Shown: positions 17,737 through 26,031 of the stretch, in pieces
How the letters are laid out: every line of letters starts with the position of its first letter
Numbering within the stretch: position 1 is the first letter of the stretch
DNA from: JANQSP01 sp965237565
GTDB taxonomy: Bacteria; Bdellovibrionota; Bdellovibrionia; Bdellovibrionales; UBA1609
Assembly (NCBI GenBank): GCA_965237565.1
Contig: OZ250145.1
Location: 248,001 to 312,000 of the forward strand
DNA: 64,000 bases
Reading direction: 5' to 3'
Notes under the pieces: generated by a model
Told to the model about the DNA's origin: nothing
Database searches by the model: none
Seen by the model: the letters and a program-made list of their open reading frames with translations, nothing else
Made by a program: the position numbers and the translations under genes

Positions 17737-18929
17737 AAAGCACTTAATTTTTTGTTTTTTGCCACTTTGAGCATTTTTAAAAAGGATGTAGCTTGCTGAA
17801 AATCTGTGTCCTCTTCACCGCCTAGAACAACGTATTTATCGGAAGTTTTTGGAATCGGTTTTTTTAAGTCAACGTCTGGTACAACACCCTTCCCGTGGAT
17901 AGTTTTTCCGCTGGGGGTATAATAATACGCAACCGTGAGCTTGATGGCATGTTCTTTCCCTACATCTAAAAGAGTTTGTACCGAAGCTTTTCCGAAACTT
18001 TTTCGGCCCATTACAATGGCTCTTCGATTGTCTTGCAAAGCAGCGGTCAAAACTTCCGTTGCACTAGCCGAATAGGAATCAATCAAAATAACTATGGGAA
18101 AGCCTGTTCGAGTGTGTGGGGAGTGAGCTCTCGTTATTGTTTCTTTTTCTCTGCCTTTGATACGAACCAATATTCCTTGGCTAACAAATAAATCTGCCAA
18201 CCGAATTGCTGAGTCTAGCAAACCTCCGGGATTTTGTCTCAAATCCAAAACCAAACCCTCTATCTCTTGGTGAGAATCTATTATTTTCTTAAACTCTTCA
18301 TAAGTTCTCTCCATAAAGGAGTGAATGTGAATATAAAGGAGATGATTTTCCAAATCTTTGTATGAAACAGATTGCACTCTTACTTTGGATGACTGAAGCT
18401 TTACAGTTTTCAAACGATTCGATTGGGGTTCAACAACTGTAATAGAGTGGGTTCTCCTTTTTTTTAAATCGAATTGTTCGGAAACATCTTGCATATTTCC
18501 TTCTTCAATCCTCCTGCCATTAATCTTCACAATCCGATCTCCTACTTGCAAGCCTGCCTTCCGAGCAGGAGAGTTGTCAAAAACAGAAATAATGATTGGT
18601 GTTTTGTTATGTATGGCAACCTCTATACCAATTCCATAAAAAGTCCCTTTGATTTTTTTCTTAAAATTCCTTATTTGTGTGGCATTAAGAAAATAAGAAT
18701 ATGGATCCAAACTCTTTGTCATTCCTTGAATCGCCGATTGAATCAATTTCTCCAGCACAACTTCTTTCACATAAAACTTTTCAATGAGAAACAATGCATC
18801 TGAGAACATTTTTAGATGTTCATATCTTACGTCTTCTTTTTTTATTTGATCAGAAGCTGAAGAAGCTAAAGCCGTGGATGAAAGAATAAAAAGTAAGAGA
18901 CAAAGAATGTGAGCTTTACGAGTCCTCAT
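17733..18929 (-). CDS. ctpA: Carboxyl-terminal processing protease, S41 family
   Basis: A 398-residue periplasmic serine protease of the CtpA/Prc family that trims or degrades envelope proteins. It has a signal peptide (residues 1-22, ending LASS), an N-terminal helical region (DPYSYFL near 75-80), a PDZ domain around 98-170 with the ligand loop GIGIEV and PARKAGLQVGDRIVKING, and the S41 core (LRQNPGGLLD near 231-239). The catalytic serine lies in SASATE at 287-292 and the lysine in KSFGKASVQ near 314. The length is ordinary for the family. It converges on rpoH with a 4-base overlap. The substrate is not evident from the context. Confidence 0.92.
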   Translation of the reverse strand: MRTRKAHILCLLLFILSSTALASSASDQIKKEDVRYEHLKMFSDALFLIEKFYVKEVVLEKLIQSAIQGMTKSLDPYSYFLNATQIRNFKKKIKGTFYGIGIEVAIHNKTPIIISVFDNSPARKAGLQVGDRIVKINGRRIEEGNMQDVSEQFDLKKRRTHSITVVEPQSNRLKTVKLQSSKVRVQSVSYKDLENHLLYIHIHSFMERTYEEFKKIIDSHQEIEGLVLDLRQNPGGLLDSAIRLADLFVSQGILVRIKGREKETITRAHSPHTRTGFPIVILIDSYSASATEVLTAALQDNRRAIVMGRKSFGKASVQTLLDVGKEHAIKLTVAYYYTPSGKTIHGKGVVPDVDLKKPIPKTSDKYVVLGGEEDTDFQQATSFLKMLKVAKNKKLSAF

Positions 18930-19202
18930 GCTTATTTATTCTATCCTTTTTTAAAAAAATAAAGATACGAAAATAATAATTCTTCTCTATAAATACAGAC
19001 TTATGTATGAAAATAAAAGATCCCAAACACAATAAGAATAAATAGATGATTCTTATCATGTTTGTTATTTCAGCTATAAGAATATCCTAGAGCTTCTATC
19101 TTGACCGTGGAATCCGCGATAATAGTAGAAAACCAATTCTGGTCTTTCTTCAGAAACATCCAATTTTTTCTCAACCTGATTATCATTCTCACCATCATGT
19201 TA

Positions 19203-20279
19203 TCATGCCAACTGTATCATCGTTACTACAAAAAAGCAGAGCATGAGAAAGTACATACAAAAACTAGGAAGATTCCCTCTCCTTGTTTTATAGATCAACC
19301 AATAGAGAAATCCATTATATAAAATCAAAGGAAGCAAATAAAATAAATTAAATAGCGATAGATAGATAGAGCAAAAAACACTGAATGAAAGACTAAAAAG
19401 AAGAAGAAGAAATCCGATCATGATGCTGAAGTCACCCGTAGCAAATAGATTTTTATCATGAGCAATAGGCTGATCCCTGTCCAATGGAATACGAATCATA
19501 TAAAAAAATATAGAAAAAGCAGTGGCTAAAAGATTGCAGTTTAGCAAATGCATCACACTTTTCCAAAAAGAAGCGAATTCAATCTGAAGGCCTATGTAGC
19601 TAAATACAGCTACATGGTTACACACATAGAAAAAAAGATAACTTGTCAGCCATGCCAAAATATTCATCCCATGGAGCGAATAACCAAGGCACTGACGAAA
19701 AGCGAGAGTATCTAATTTTTTATCTTTGAAAATTTTTTTTGGATTTAATTTTTTTGAAAAAAATAAAGCCAAAAAAGAAGGATTCACCCAGATAAAATCT
19801 CTGGCATGAGAGATAATTTTTAAATCTGCGATTGAATTACCGGCATAATCGAAGCCTTTTTCTCCGTACTTTGATACCAAAAACCGAGCTTTTTTTTCAC
19901 CAACAAGATTATAATGGGAGGATCCCCAAACAAAATCAAAAAGTTGAATGATTTTTTGGATTTTTTCAGCGTAACTTTGGGTAGAGCCTGTACATAGAAT
20001 GAGCAGACGACCTTTGGATTTTTCTTCCCTCAAATATTGCAAGAATGCATTTGACCAAGGTATTTTCTCCAAATTTATCTGAGCTTTTTTTTCTAACTCC
20101 ATTTTTAATGAAACTTTGTTTCTAATTTTTCCGACAAAAATCTTTAGAAGTTGAAAAGGATTTTGCACCAAAACACTTAGGAAAGATTCCCAAGGAAGTT
20201 CTGTTTGAATCAAACTGCCATCTAGATCCACAACTAGCGGAATATAATCCTTAGAGCCATTCATATAATCAATTCCCAT
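19203..20279 (-). CDS. HAD-like phosphatase fused to a truncated UbiA-like membrane domain
   Basis: A 358-residue protein with two parts. Residues about 12-175 are a HAD-superfamily hydrolase: motif I DLDGSLI, motif II CTGS, and the terminal GNSIADLK motif, all consistent with activity. Residues about 200-358 are four to six hydrophobic helices resembling the UbiA prenyltransferase part of HAD-UbiA fusions such as decaprenyl-phosphate phosphoribosyltransferase-like proteins. The expected Asp-rich NDxxDxxxD motif is not intact (IRIPLDRD occupies its place, followed by LFATGDFS like the usual RPLASG), and the second Asp motif and several helices are missing. The membrane part may therefore be inactive or act only as an anchor. 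It follows tolB by 9 bases on the same strand and is likely co-transcribed with the tol genes. Confidence 0.75.
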   Translation of the reverse strand: MGIDYMNGSKDYIPLVVDLDGSLIQTELPWESFLSVLVQNPFQLLKIFVGKIRNKVSLKMELEKKAQINLEKIPWSNAFLQYLREEKSKGRLLILCTGSTQSYAEKIQKIIQLFDFVWGSSHYNLVGEKKARFLVSKYGEKGFDYAGNSIADLKIISHARDFIWVNPSFLALFFSKKLNPKKIFKDKKLDTLAFRQCLGYSLHGMNILAWLTSYLFFYVCNHVAVFSYIGLQIEFASFWKSVMHLLNCNLLATAFSIFFYMIRIPLDRDQPIAHDKNLFATGDFSIMIGFLLLLFSLSFSVFCSIYLSLFNLFYLLPLILYNGFLYWLIYKTRRGNLPSFCMYFLMLCFFVVTMIQLA

Positions 20280-20288
20280 AAATCAATC

Positions 20289-21665
20289 TTATTGTTTTTG
20301 GTTGGTGAATCCTAAAAATGGCGACCACCTAGGTTGCGTGTAATTTTGAGCATCATGAGTAATCCTTTTTAGATACGTTCCTGAGAGATTCATAATGTAA
20401 AGTTGATAAGAACCAGATTTATTACTAGAAAATACAATGTAACGACCATCTGGTGAAAAAGAAGGAGATTGATTATTGGCCCACTTTTGACTGACTGTTT
20501 GAAAACTCGTCAATCGTTTTAAATTGGAACCATCTGCATTCATAATAAAAATATCAAAGCGACCACTATCTCGTCCAGAAAAAACAATTTGTTTTCCGTT
20601 TGGCGAATAATCAGGATGGGAATTATAGGAACCTTGATACGTAAGCCTTTTAATATTTTTTCCATTTTTATCCATGGAGTAAATCATCACCGACCCACTT
20701 CGATCGGATGAAAAAATAATTTGTTCTCCTGAGGAATTGATTCTTGCCTCTACGTTGATTGCCCCATCCGGACCAGAAGTGAGAGGCTGGATCGAACCAT
20801 TTGCAACTGACATCTTGACAATGTCTCTATAGCCTCTCCCCAAAAACAAACTTGCGATTAGGTATTTCCCATCAGGAAAAAAATCAGAAGGTAAATTGGC
20901 TCCTGTATGTGTTGAAATTATCCGCCGATTCTTTTGTAAGCGATCGTATAGGACTAAATTCGCATTTCGAATTTGTTTGCTTTTTTGGTATAAAAAACTG
21001 CTATAGGCAATGAATCGCCCCCTTGGAGACCAAGCGGGAGACAAAACAATTGAATTATGAAATGAAATTTGCTTTTTGTTTTTCCCATCCCAATCCATTA
21101 TGAACAGTTCTTTTTTTGTTCCTTTTGTTTTACGTATAGCCACAATTTTTGTTAAAAATACTCCTCTTTTTTTTGTCAAAGCTTCCAAAATATCGTTGCC
21201 AATGAAGTGAGCCAGCTTTCTAGTTTGTGAAGTGGAAACACTATATTTTTTTTGAAAAATTTTTCTTCTTAGAGGAATGTGATAAAGATATAACTCCAGT
21301 TTTACTCTTTTGTTTTCAATCGAGTAAGACCCCATGAGAAGATAATCTGTGTTGAGAAGTTGCCAATTTTTCCAAATAAATCCGTTTGGATCATTCGGAT
21401 AGGGCTCAAAGTTTTTTTCTCCGGGTTTTTCCAAAAAAGCTTCTTGAGAAATGAGTGCAAAATATCCTGATGTGGAAAGATCCCCTTGAATCACTTGGAA
21501 CAAAGTGGATCCCAGATTAGCTGATTCTTTATCCACAGAACTTAATAAAACGAGTGGTTGAAAAGCAATTTGGCTCTGACGAACATGGGCTTGCCCCACG
21601 TTGATGGACACATAGGCCAGACAAACGGACGGAAAAATCAAAAATACGAAAAATCCCTTTACCAT
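20289..21665 (-). CDS. tolB: Tol-Pal system beta-propeller protein TolB
   Basis: A 458-residue periplasmic protein of the Tol-Pal complex, which helps constrict the outer membrane and keep envelope integrity. A signal peptide (MVKGFFVFLIFPSVCLAY) is followed by the TolB N-terminal domain (GDLSTSGYFALIS, YLLMGSY) and a C-terminal six-bladed propeller built of WD-like blades with repeated SPAWSPRG, HPDYSPNGKQI, SPSFSPDGRYIVFSSN and SGSYQLYIMN patterns. The length is close to TolB of other bacteria. It ends the tolQ-tolR-tolA-tolB order on the minus strand, 74 bases after tolA. No pal gene follows, which is unusual. Confidence 0.93.
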   Translation of the reverse strand: MVKGFFVFLIFPSVCLAYVSINVGQAHVRQSQIAFQPLVLLSSVDKESANLGSTLFQVIQGDLSTSGYFALISQEAFLEKPGEKNFEPYPNDPNGFIWKNWQLLNTDYLLMGSYSIENKRVKLELYLYHIPLRRKIFQKKYSVSTSQTRKLAHFIGNDILEALTKKRGVFLTKIVAIRKTKGTKKELFIMDWDGKNKKQISFHNSIVLSPAWSPRGRFIAYSSFLYQKSKQIRNANLVLYDRLQKNRRIISTHTGANLPSDFFPDGKYLIASLFLGRGYRDIVKMSVANGSIQPLTSGPDGAINVEARINSSGEQIIFSSDRSGSVMIYSMDKNGKNIKRLTYQGSYNSHPDYSPNGKQIVFSGRDSGRFDIFIMNADGSNLKRLTSFQTVSQKWANNQSPSFSPDGRYIVFSSNKSGSYQLYIMNLSGTYLKRITHDAQNYTQPRWSPFLGFTNQKQ

Positions 21666-21739
21666 ATAAAACTAAAATCCTTCACCCATATAAAACCGAA
21701 CTTTTTACAAAAATATTTTTCGGCATAGGGCCTTTCTTC

Positions 21740-22450
21740 TCATTTAGGGAATTTAAAAACAACTCCCTCGGAAAGAACTCTTTGGACCTCCTTGGGAGGC
21801 TTAGGAAAAGGAGAAGCTCGATCAATCGTCTCTAGAACTCTAGCGTCAAAATCCTCATTCCCAGATGATTGAATGATCCTTCTGCTTAAAACCACTCCAT
21901 CTTCGTTGATATTGGCATGAATTTGTGCTCGGTAACTTTTGTCAGCCAATTCCTGCGGCAAACTCCAGTAAACATTAATATGAGACCTAACAGATGTAAA
22001 GTATTGAAAGACTAAAAAAAAATTCACCACATCCCCTGTGGGAGAATGTCCCTTAGAAAGGGTTTGCCCAATGTACTTGGGAGGTTCCAAATTTTGTTTG
22101 ATCTGCTCAAAGCTCTCCAAGGCCCCCAGCTTATCAATGGCTTGTGCTTGTGCTTCTTTCATAATTTTTTTCTTACGCCTTTTATCGATTTTGTTTTTTT
22201 TCGCTATCTTTTTCGTGCTTCTCTTTTTGGATATTTTTTTTTGAGATTTTTTCTTTGAAACACTCTGAGAAATTTTTTTCTGTAATTGTGGCAGTCCGAT
22301 CATGTTCACTCGGATTGCATTTTTGATTGCGATTTCGCTTGAGGAAGAAAAGAGATGTCCGCCCGATCGTACCATAAGATAAGAAACCACAGCTATGTGC
22401 AAAGCCAGAGAGCTAATAAGAAATATGTTAAAAGAGTCCCTAGAAACCAT
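21740..22450 (-). CDS. tolA: TolA/TonB-like energy-transducing protein
   Basis: A 236-residue protein with one N-terminal membrane helix (residues about 8-25), a Lys/Arg-rich extended periplasmic stretch (KKKSQKKISKKRSTKK) standing for the TolA helical stalk, and a C-terminal TolA/TonB-type domain (VYWSLPQELADKSYRAQIHA, IQSSGNEDFDARVLETI, FPKPPKEV). It would transmit proton-motive energy from TolQR to the outer membrane. The stalk is much shorter than in E. coli TolA. The position between tolR and tolB supports TolA over TonB, though sequence alone is less decisive. The spacing to tolR is 14 bases. Confidence 0.85.
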   Translation of the reverse strand: MVSRDSFNIFLISSLALHIAVVSYLMVRSGGHLFSSSSEIAIKNAIRVNMIGLPQLQKKISQSVSKKKSQKKISKKRSTKKIAKKNKIDKRRKKKIMKEAQAQAIDKLGALESFEQIKQNLEPPKYIGQTLSKGHSPTGDVVNFFLVFQYFTSVRSHINVYWSLPQELADKSYRAQIHANINEDGVVLSRRIIQSSGNEDFDARVLETIDRASPFPKPPKEVQRVLSEGVVFKFPK

Positions 22451-22464
22451 AACGAATTGTGCTT

Positions 22465-22884
22465 CTACTTATCTTTAAATGTCGTGATTAAACTCACTTG
22501 GTAAAGCCCCACCGATTGCAAATCAGCTAAAGTACTGGCTACAAAACCATAAGGGACAGATCGATCTGCTCGAATGTAAATATGTTTATCTCTTCGACTG
22601 GAAAGAATAGCTGATATTTTTTTACCCAGTCGAGAGGCAGGAATTTCCGAAGTGCCAATAAGAATTTTCTTATTTTTTTTTATCGTCAAAATAAATGGGT
22701 TTTCTGGAACAGAAAGACCCGAAGCTGTTGTTTCCGGCAAACGAACATCTAAACCTTGTTGCATCATGGGTGCTGTGACCATAAAAATGATCAATAGCAC
22801 CAACATCACATCCACAAATGGAGTCACATTAATCTCACTTAAAATACGACGAGTTTTTTTATTCTCTATAACCGAATTTTCCAT
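22465..22884 (-). CDS. tolR: TolR/ExbD-family proton channel subunit
   Basis: A 139-residue inner-membrane protein with one transmembrane helix near residues 22-40 containing the conserved proton-carrying Asp in VTPFVDVMLVLLIIFMV, then the periplasmic domain (DVRLPETTASG, ADRSVPYGFV, LQSVGLYQVSLIT). It works with TolQ as the Tol motor. The length and layout are typical. It lies 7 bases downstream of tolQ and 14 upstream of tolA. Confidence 0.93.
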   Translation of the reverse strand: MENSVIENKKTRRILSEINVTPFVDVMLVLLIIFMVTAPMMQQGLDVRLPETTASGLSVPENPFILTIKKNKKILIGTSEIPASRLGKKISAILSSRRDKHIYIRADRSVPYGFVASTLADLQSVGLYQVSLITTFKDK

Positions 22885-22891
22885 AACGCCT

Positions 22892-23716
22892 TTATCGAAA
22901 AAAGTTTCTTTTCGAAATATTTAAAAAGTCAATAATAAAGTTATTAAACTGTAACTCCGCTTTTTTCACCTCCTGAATGAAGTGATTGTAAAACACGGTT
23001 GCTGGAATGGCGACCAGCAGACCAAGACCTGTGGCGATGAGGGCTTCTGAAATCCCCGGAGCGACAACCGCCAAACTCGCTGCACCCATCTTACCGATCT
23101 GTTGAAAAGAATTCATGATACCAAAAACTGTGCCAAACAAACCCACAAATGGACTCACACTTCCCGTGGTCGCCAAAAAAGACAAACGAGACTCCATGCT
23201 GGAAACCTCATTGGTCGCAGCTTTGTTCAAAGCCCTTTGGAGATTGTCTATTCCTGACAACAAATTTCCCTCGCTTTTTTCTTTTTGTTTGGAGCCGGCA
23301 ATTTTTTTTAGTTCAGAGTAACCCGCTCGAAAAATGGTAGCCAAACTACTCTTAGGATAAGAACGAGAGGTCTCAAATATGTCATCCAGTGAAGAAGCTT
23401 TAAAGAAAATATCCTCAAAAGGTGCATTGTATACAGAATTCACCCTGAATAGGCTCCACTTGCTAAAGATAATTGCCCAAGAAAGAACAGACATCAGTAT
23501 CAATAAAAACATGGTGATTTGAACCACAAAAGATGCTGTTTTAATGATTTTCAAAATTTCCATATTTGAGGACAGCGAACTTGTTCCTTCTTGCTGAACA
23601 ACGGAAGAAGAGGAGGGAGATTCTTTTTGGGCTCCAGAAAAACAACAAATGAGAAGAAGACTTGCAATGAAAACTTTTTTCATTAATTTATTTGAAAAAT
23701 AACTAATTTGTGGCAT
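22892..23716 (-). CDS. tolQ: TolQ/ExbB-family proton channel subunit with N-terminal extension
   Basis: A 274-residue inner-membrane motor protein. The core has the expected three membrane helices: one near residues 60-85 (VVQITMFLLILMSVLSWAII) and two in the C-terminal half, with the family signatures FLATTGSVSPFVGLFGTV and GISEALIATGLGLLVAIPATV. Before this core is an extra segment of about 50 residues that looks like a signal peptide (MKKVFIASLLLICCFSG from residue 12) and a Ser/Gln-rich linker. This is not usual for E. coli-type TolQ but is seen in some ExbB proteins. The ATG at 23716 has AAGGG 8 bases upstream; a start at 23683 is possible. It is the first gene of the tol operon, divergent from sufB. 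Confidence 0.9.
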   Translation of the reverse strand: MPQISYFSNKLMKKVFIASLLLICCFSGAQKESPSSSSVVQQEGTSSLSSNMEILKIIKTASFVVQITMFLLILMSVLSWAIIFSKWSLFRVNSVYNAPFEDIFFKASSLDDIFETSRSYPKSSLATIFRAGYSELKKIAGSKQKEKSEGNLLSGIDNLQRALNKAATNEVSSMESRLSFLATTGSVSPFVGLFGTVFGIMNSFQQIGKMGAASLAVVAPGISEALIATGLGLLVAIPATVFYNHFIQEVKKAELQFNNFIIDFLNISKRNFFR

Positions 23717-23823
23717 AATGCAAGCCCTTTCTTATTGGATTGTACACCTTTGTCTGAATACTTGATTCATGAAAAATGTCTCCCTTTTTCTTTTCCGATG
23801 CGTGAGTAAGGAGTTTTATAGTA

Positions 23824-25245
23824 ATGCTAGCTAAGAAAAAATACAAGTATGGTTTTGTGACTCCGGTCGCTTCAGAGACTTTTTCAAAAGGTCTGAATGA
23901 GGACGTGATTCGCCGAATCTCTAGACGAAAAGAAGAACCAGAGTGGATGTTGGACAAACGTTTACAAGCCTACCGCCACTGGCTTAGCTTGAAGGAACCT
24001 CGGTGGGCCAAACTCAACTATCCCGAAATAGATTACCAAAAAATGCACTATTTCAGCACTCCTTTGCAAAAAAAGGAAATGCTGAAAGGTCTGGACGAAG
24101 TAGATCCTGAGATTTTAAAAACATTTGAGCGACTAGGCATCCCTCTCGGCGAAAGAAAGCGCTTGGCTGGTGTGGCGGTGGATGTTGTTTTTGATAGCGT
24201 GTCTCTGGGGACCACTCATCAAGATACCTTAGAAAAAAGCGGTGTAATTTTTTGTTCTATTTCGGAGGCCTTGAAAAAACATCCAGAGTTAGTCAGAAAA
24301 TATTTTGGTTCCGTAGTTCCTTACAAAGACAATTTTTTTGCTTGTTTAAACGCCGCAGTTTTTACAGATGGTTCCTTTTGTTTCATTCCAAAAGGGGTCA
24401 GGTGTCCTATTGATTTATCTACCTACTTCCGTATTAACGAAAAAGACACAGGCCAGTTTGAGAGAACATTGATTGTAGCTGAAGACTCTTCTTACGTCAA
24501 TTATTTGGAGGGATGTACAGCACCCATGAGAGACACTCACCAACTTCACGCTGCCGTAGTGGAGTTGGTGGCTTTGGATTCTGCAGAAATCAAATATTCC
24601 ACTGTACAAAATTGGTATTCAGGCAATGCAAAGGGAGAAGGAGGAATTTTCAATTTTGTAACAAAACGAGGAAAGTGTTTGGGAAAAAACTCTCGTATCT
24701 CATGGACGCAGGTTGAAGCAGGCTCAGCCATCACTTGGAAATATCCCAGTTGCATCCTGCAAGGAGATGGCTCTTCTGGTGCATTTTACTCCGTAGCCCT
24801 CACGCAAGACAGAATGCAAGCAGATACGGGAACAAAAATGATTCATATCGGAAAAAATACAAAAAGCACTATCCTCTCAAAAGGTATCAGCGCAGATTAT
24901 TCCAGCAATAGCTATCGGGGACAGGTAAAAATTATGCCTTCGGCTGAAGGAGCTCGTAACTTTTCACAATGTGATTCTATGTTAGCTGGTAGTAAAAGCT
25001 CTGCCAATACCTACCCCGTAATTGAGATCAAAAATAAAAATTCAGTTGTTGAACATGAAGCCACCACCTCTCGAATCAGTGAAGATCAACTCTTTTATCT
25101 TTGCTCTAGAGGTCTAGATAGAGAATCGGCCATCTCTGTTTTGGTTAATGGCTTTTGTTATGAAGTGTTTAAGCAATTGCCTTTGGAGTTTTCCGTTGAA
25201 GCAGTGAAACTAATTGAAATGAAGCTAGAAAACAGCATCGCCTAA
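23824..25245 (+). CDS. sufB: Fe-S cluster assembly scaffold SufB
   Basis: A 473-residue component of the SufBCD scaffold, on which iron-sulfur clusters are built in the cytoplasm. Typical SufB features are the N-terminal KGLNEDVIRRISRRKEEPEWML, read in two halves, the beta-helix core with EGCTAPMRDTHQLHAAVVEL, and the C-terminal HEATTSRISEDQLFYLCSRG block. The length equals that of other SufB proteins. The ATG is preceded by AAGGAG at about 10 bases. It starts a five-gene operon (sufB-sufC-sufD-sufS-nfu). No IscR or SufR-type regulator gene is adjacent, so regulation is unknown. Confidence 0.96.
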   Translation: MLAKKKYKYGFVTPVASETFSKGLNEDVIRRISRRKEEPEWMLDKRLQAYRHWLSLKEPRWAKLNYPEIDYQKMHYFSTPLQKKEMLKGLDEVDPEILKTFERLGIPLGERKRLAGVAVDVVFDSVSLGTTHQDTLEKSGVIFCSISEALKKHPELVRKYFGSVVPYKDNFFACLNAAVFTDGSFCFIPKGVRCPIDLSTYFRINEKDTGQFERTLIVAEDSSYVNYLEGCTAPMRDTHQLHAAVVELVALDSAEIKYSTVQNWYSGNAKGEGGIFNFVTKRGKCLGKNSRISWTQVEAGSAITWKYPSCILQGDGSSGAFYSVALTQDRMQADTGTKMIHIGKNTKSTILSKGISADYSSNSYRGQVKIMPSAEGARNFSQCDSMLAGSKSSANTYPVIEIKNKNSVVEHEATTSRISEDQLFYLCSRGLDRESAISVLVNGFCYEVFKQLPLEFSVEAVKLIEMKLENSIA

Positions 25246-25251
25246 AAAAAT

Positions 25252-26031
25252 ATGTTAAAAATCAAAAACTTACATGTCAGTGTCAATGACATGGCTATCT
25301 TAAAGGGAATTGATTTAAGCATCAAAGCTGGGGAGATTCACGCCATCATGGGGCCAAATGGCTCTGGGAAAAGTACTTTGGCCAAGGTCATTAGCGGACA
25401 CGCTGACTACCATATCACGAAGGGAGAAATCCTCTACGAAGCTAATTTACAGTACCAAAATATCAACGAGTGGCCTATTGAGGACAGAGCCAAAGAAGGA
25501 ATTTTCATGGCCTTTCAGTATCCGGTAGAAATCTCCGGTGTTAGCAACTTCAATATGCTGAAAGCTTCCTTTGATTCCATTTGCAAACACCAAGGAGTGG
25601 CATCGATGAGCGAAAAAGATTTTACTGCCTTATTTTTAGAAAAACTGAAGCTTGTCGATCTCCCTCCATTTTTTATTCATCGTCCTGTCAATCAGGATTT
25701 TTCTGGAGGAGAAAAAAAGAGGAACGAGATTTTGCAAATGGCCGTCTTGTCCCCTCGTTTAGCCATACTGGATGAAACAGACTCCGGGCTGGACGTGGAT
25801 TCATTGGCTTTGATTGCGAATGTCTTAAAGAAATTAAGTACGAAAAAAAATGCCTTACTTCTCATTACACATTATGAACGTATACTCAAATATTTAACCC
25901 CCGATCGAGTACACATAATAATATCCGGAAAGATACAAAAAACAGGGAACCATTTGCTTGCCTTTGAAGTGGAAAAACATGGATATGCGAAAACCCTTTC
26001 AACCGAACACAATACAGCTCATGAAAAGTGA
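25252..26031 (+). CDS. sufC: Fe-S cluster assembly ATPase SufC
   Basis: A 259-residue ABC-type ATPase that drives conformational change in the SufBCD complex. The Walker A GPNGSGKST lies at residues 34-42, the signature motif is SGGEKKRNEI, the Walker B LAILDETDSGLD follows, and the H-loop is LLITHYERIL. The SufC-typical KGEILYEA region and AFQYPVEISGV (Q loop) are present. It starts 6 bases after the sufB stop and its last codons overlap sufD. Confidence 0.96.
   Translation: MLKIKNLHVSVNDMAILKGIDLSIKAGEIHAIMGPNGSGKSTLAKVISGHADYHITKGEILYEANLQYQNINEWPIEDRAKEGIFMAFQYPVEISGVSNFNMLKASFDSICKHQGVASMSEKDFTALFLEKLKLVDLPPFFIHRPVNQDFSGGEKKRNEILQMAVLSPRLAILDETDSGLDVDSLALIANVLKKLSTKKNALLLITHYERILKYLTPDRVHIIISGKIQKTGNHLLAFEVEKHGYAKTLSTEHNTAHEK

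Noticed and set aside
18930..19202. The 273-base spacer between ctpA and the HAD-UbiA gene, checked for RNA genes and promoters.
   Set aside because: No cloverleaf, no well-spaced promoter (TTGACC and GATAAT near 19100 are only 11 bases apart) and no coding signal were seen.
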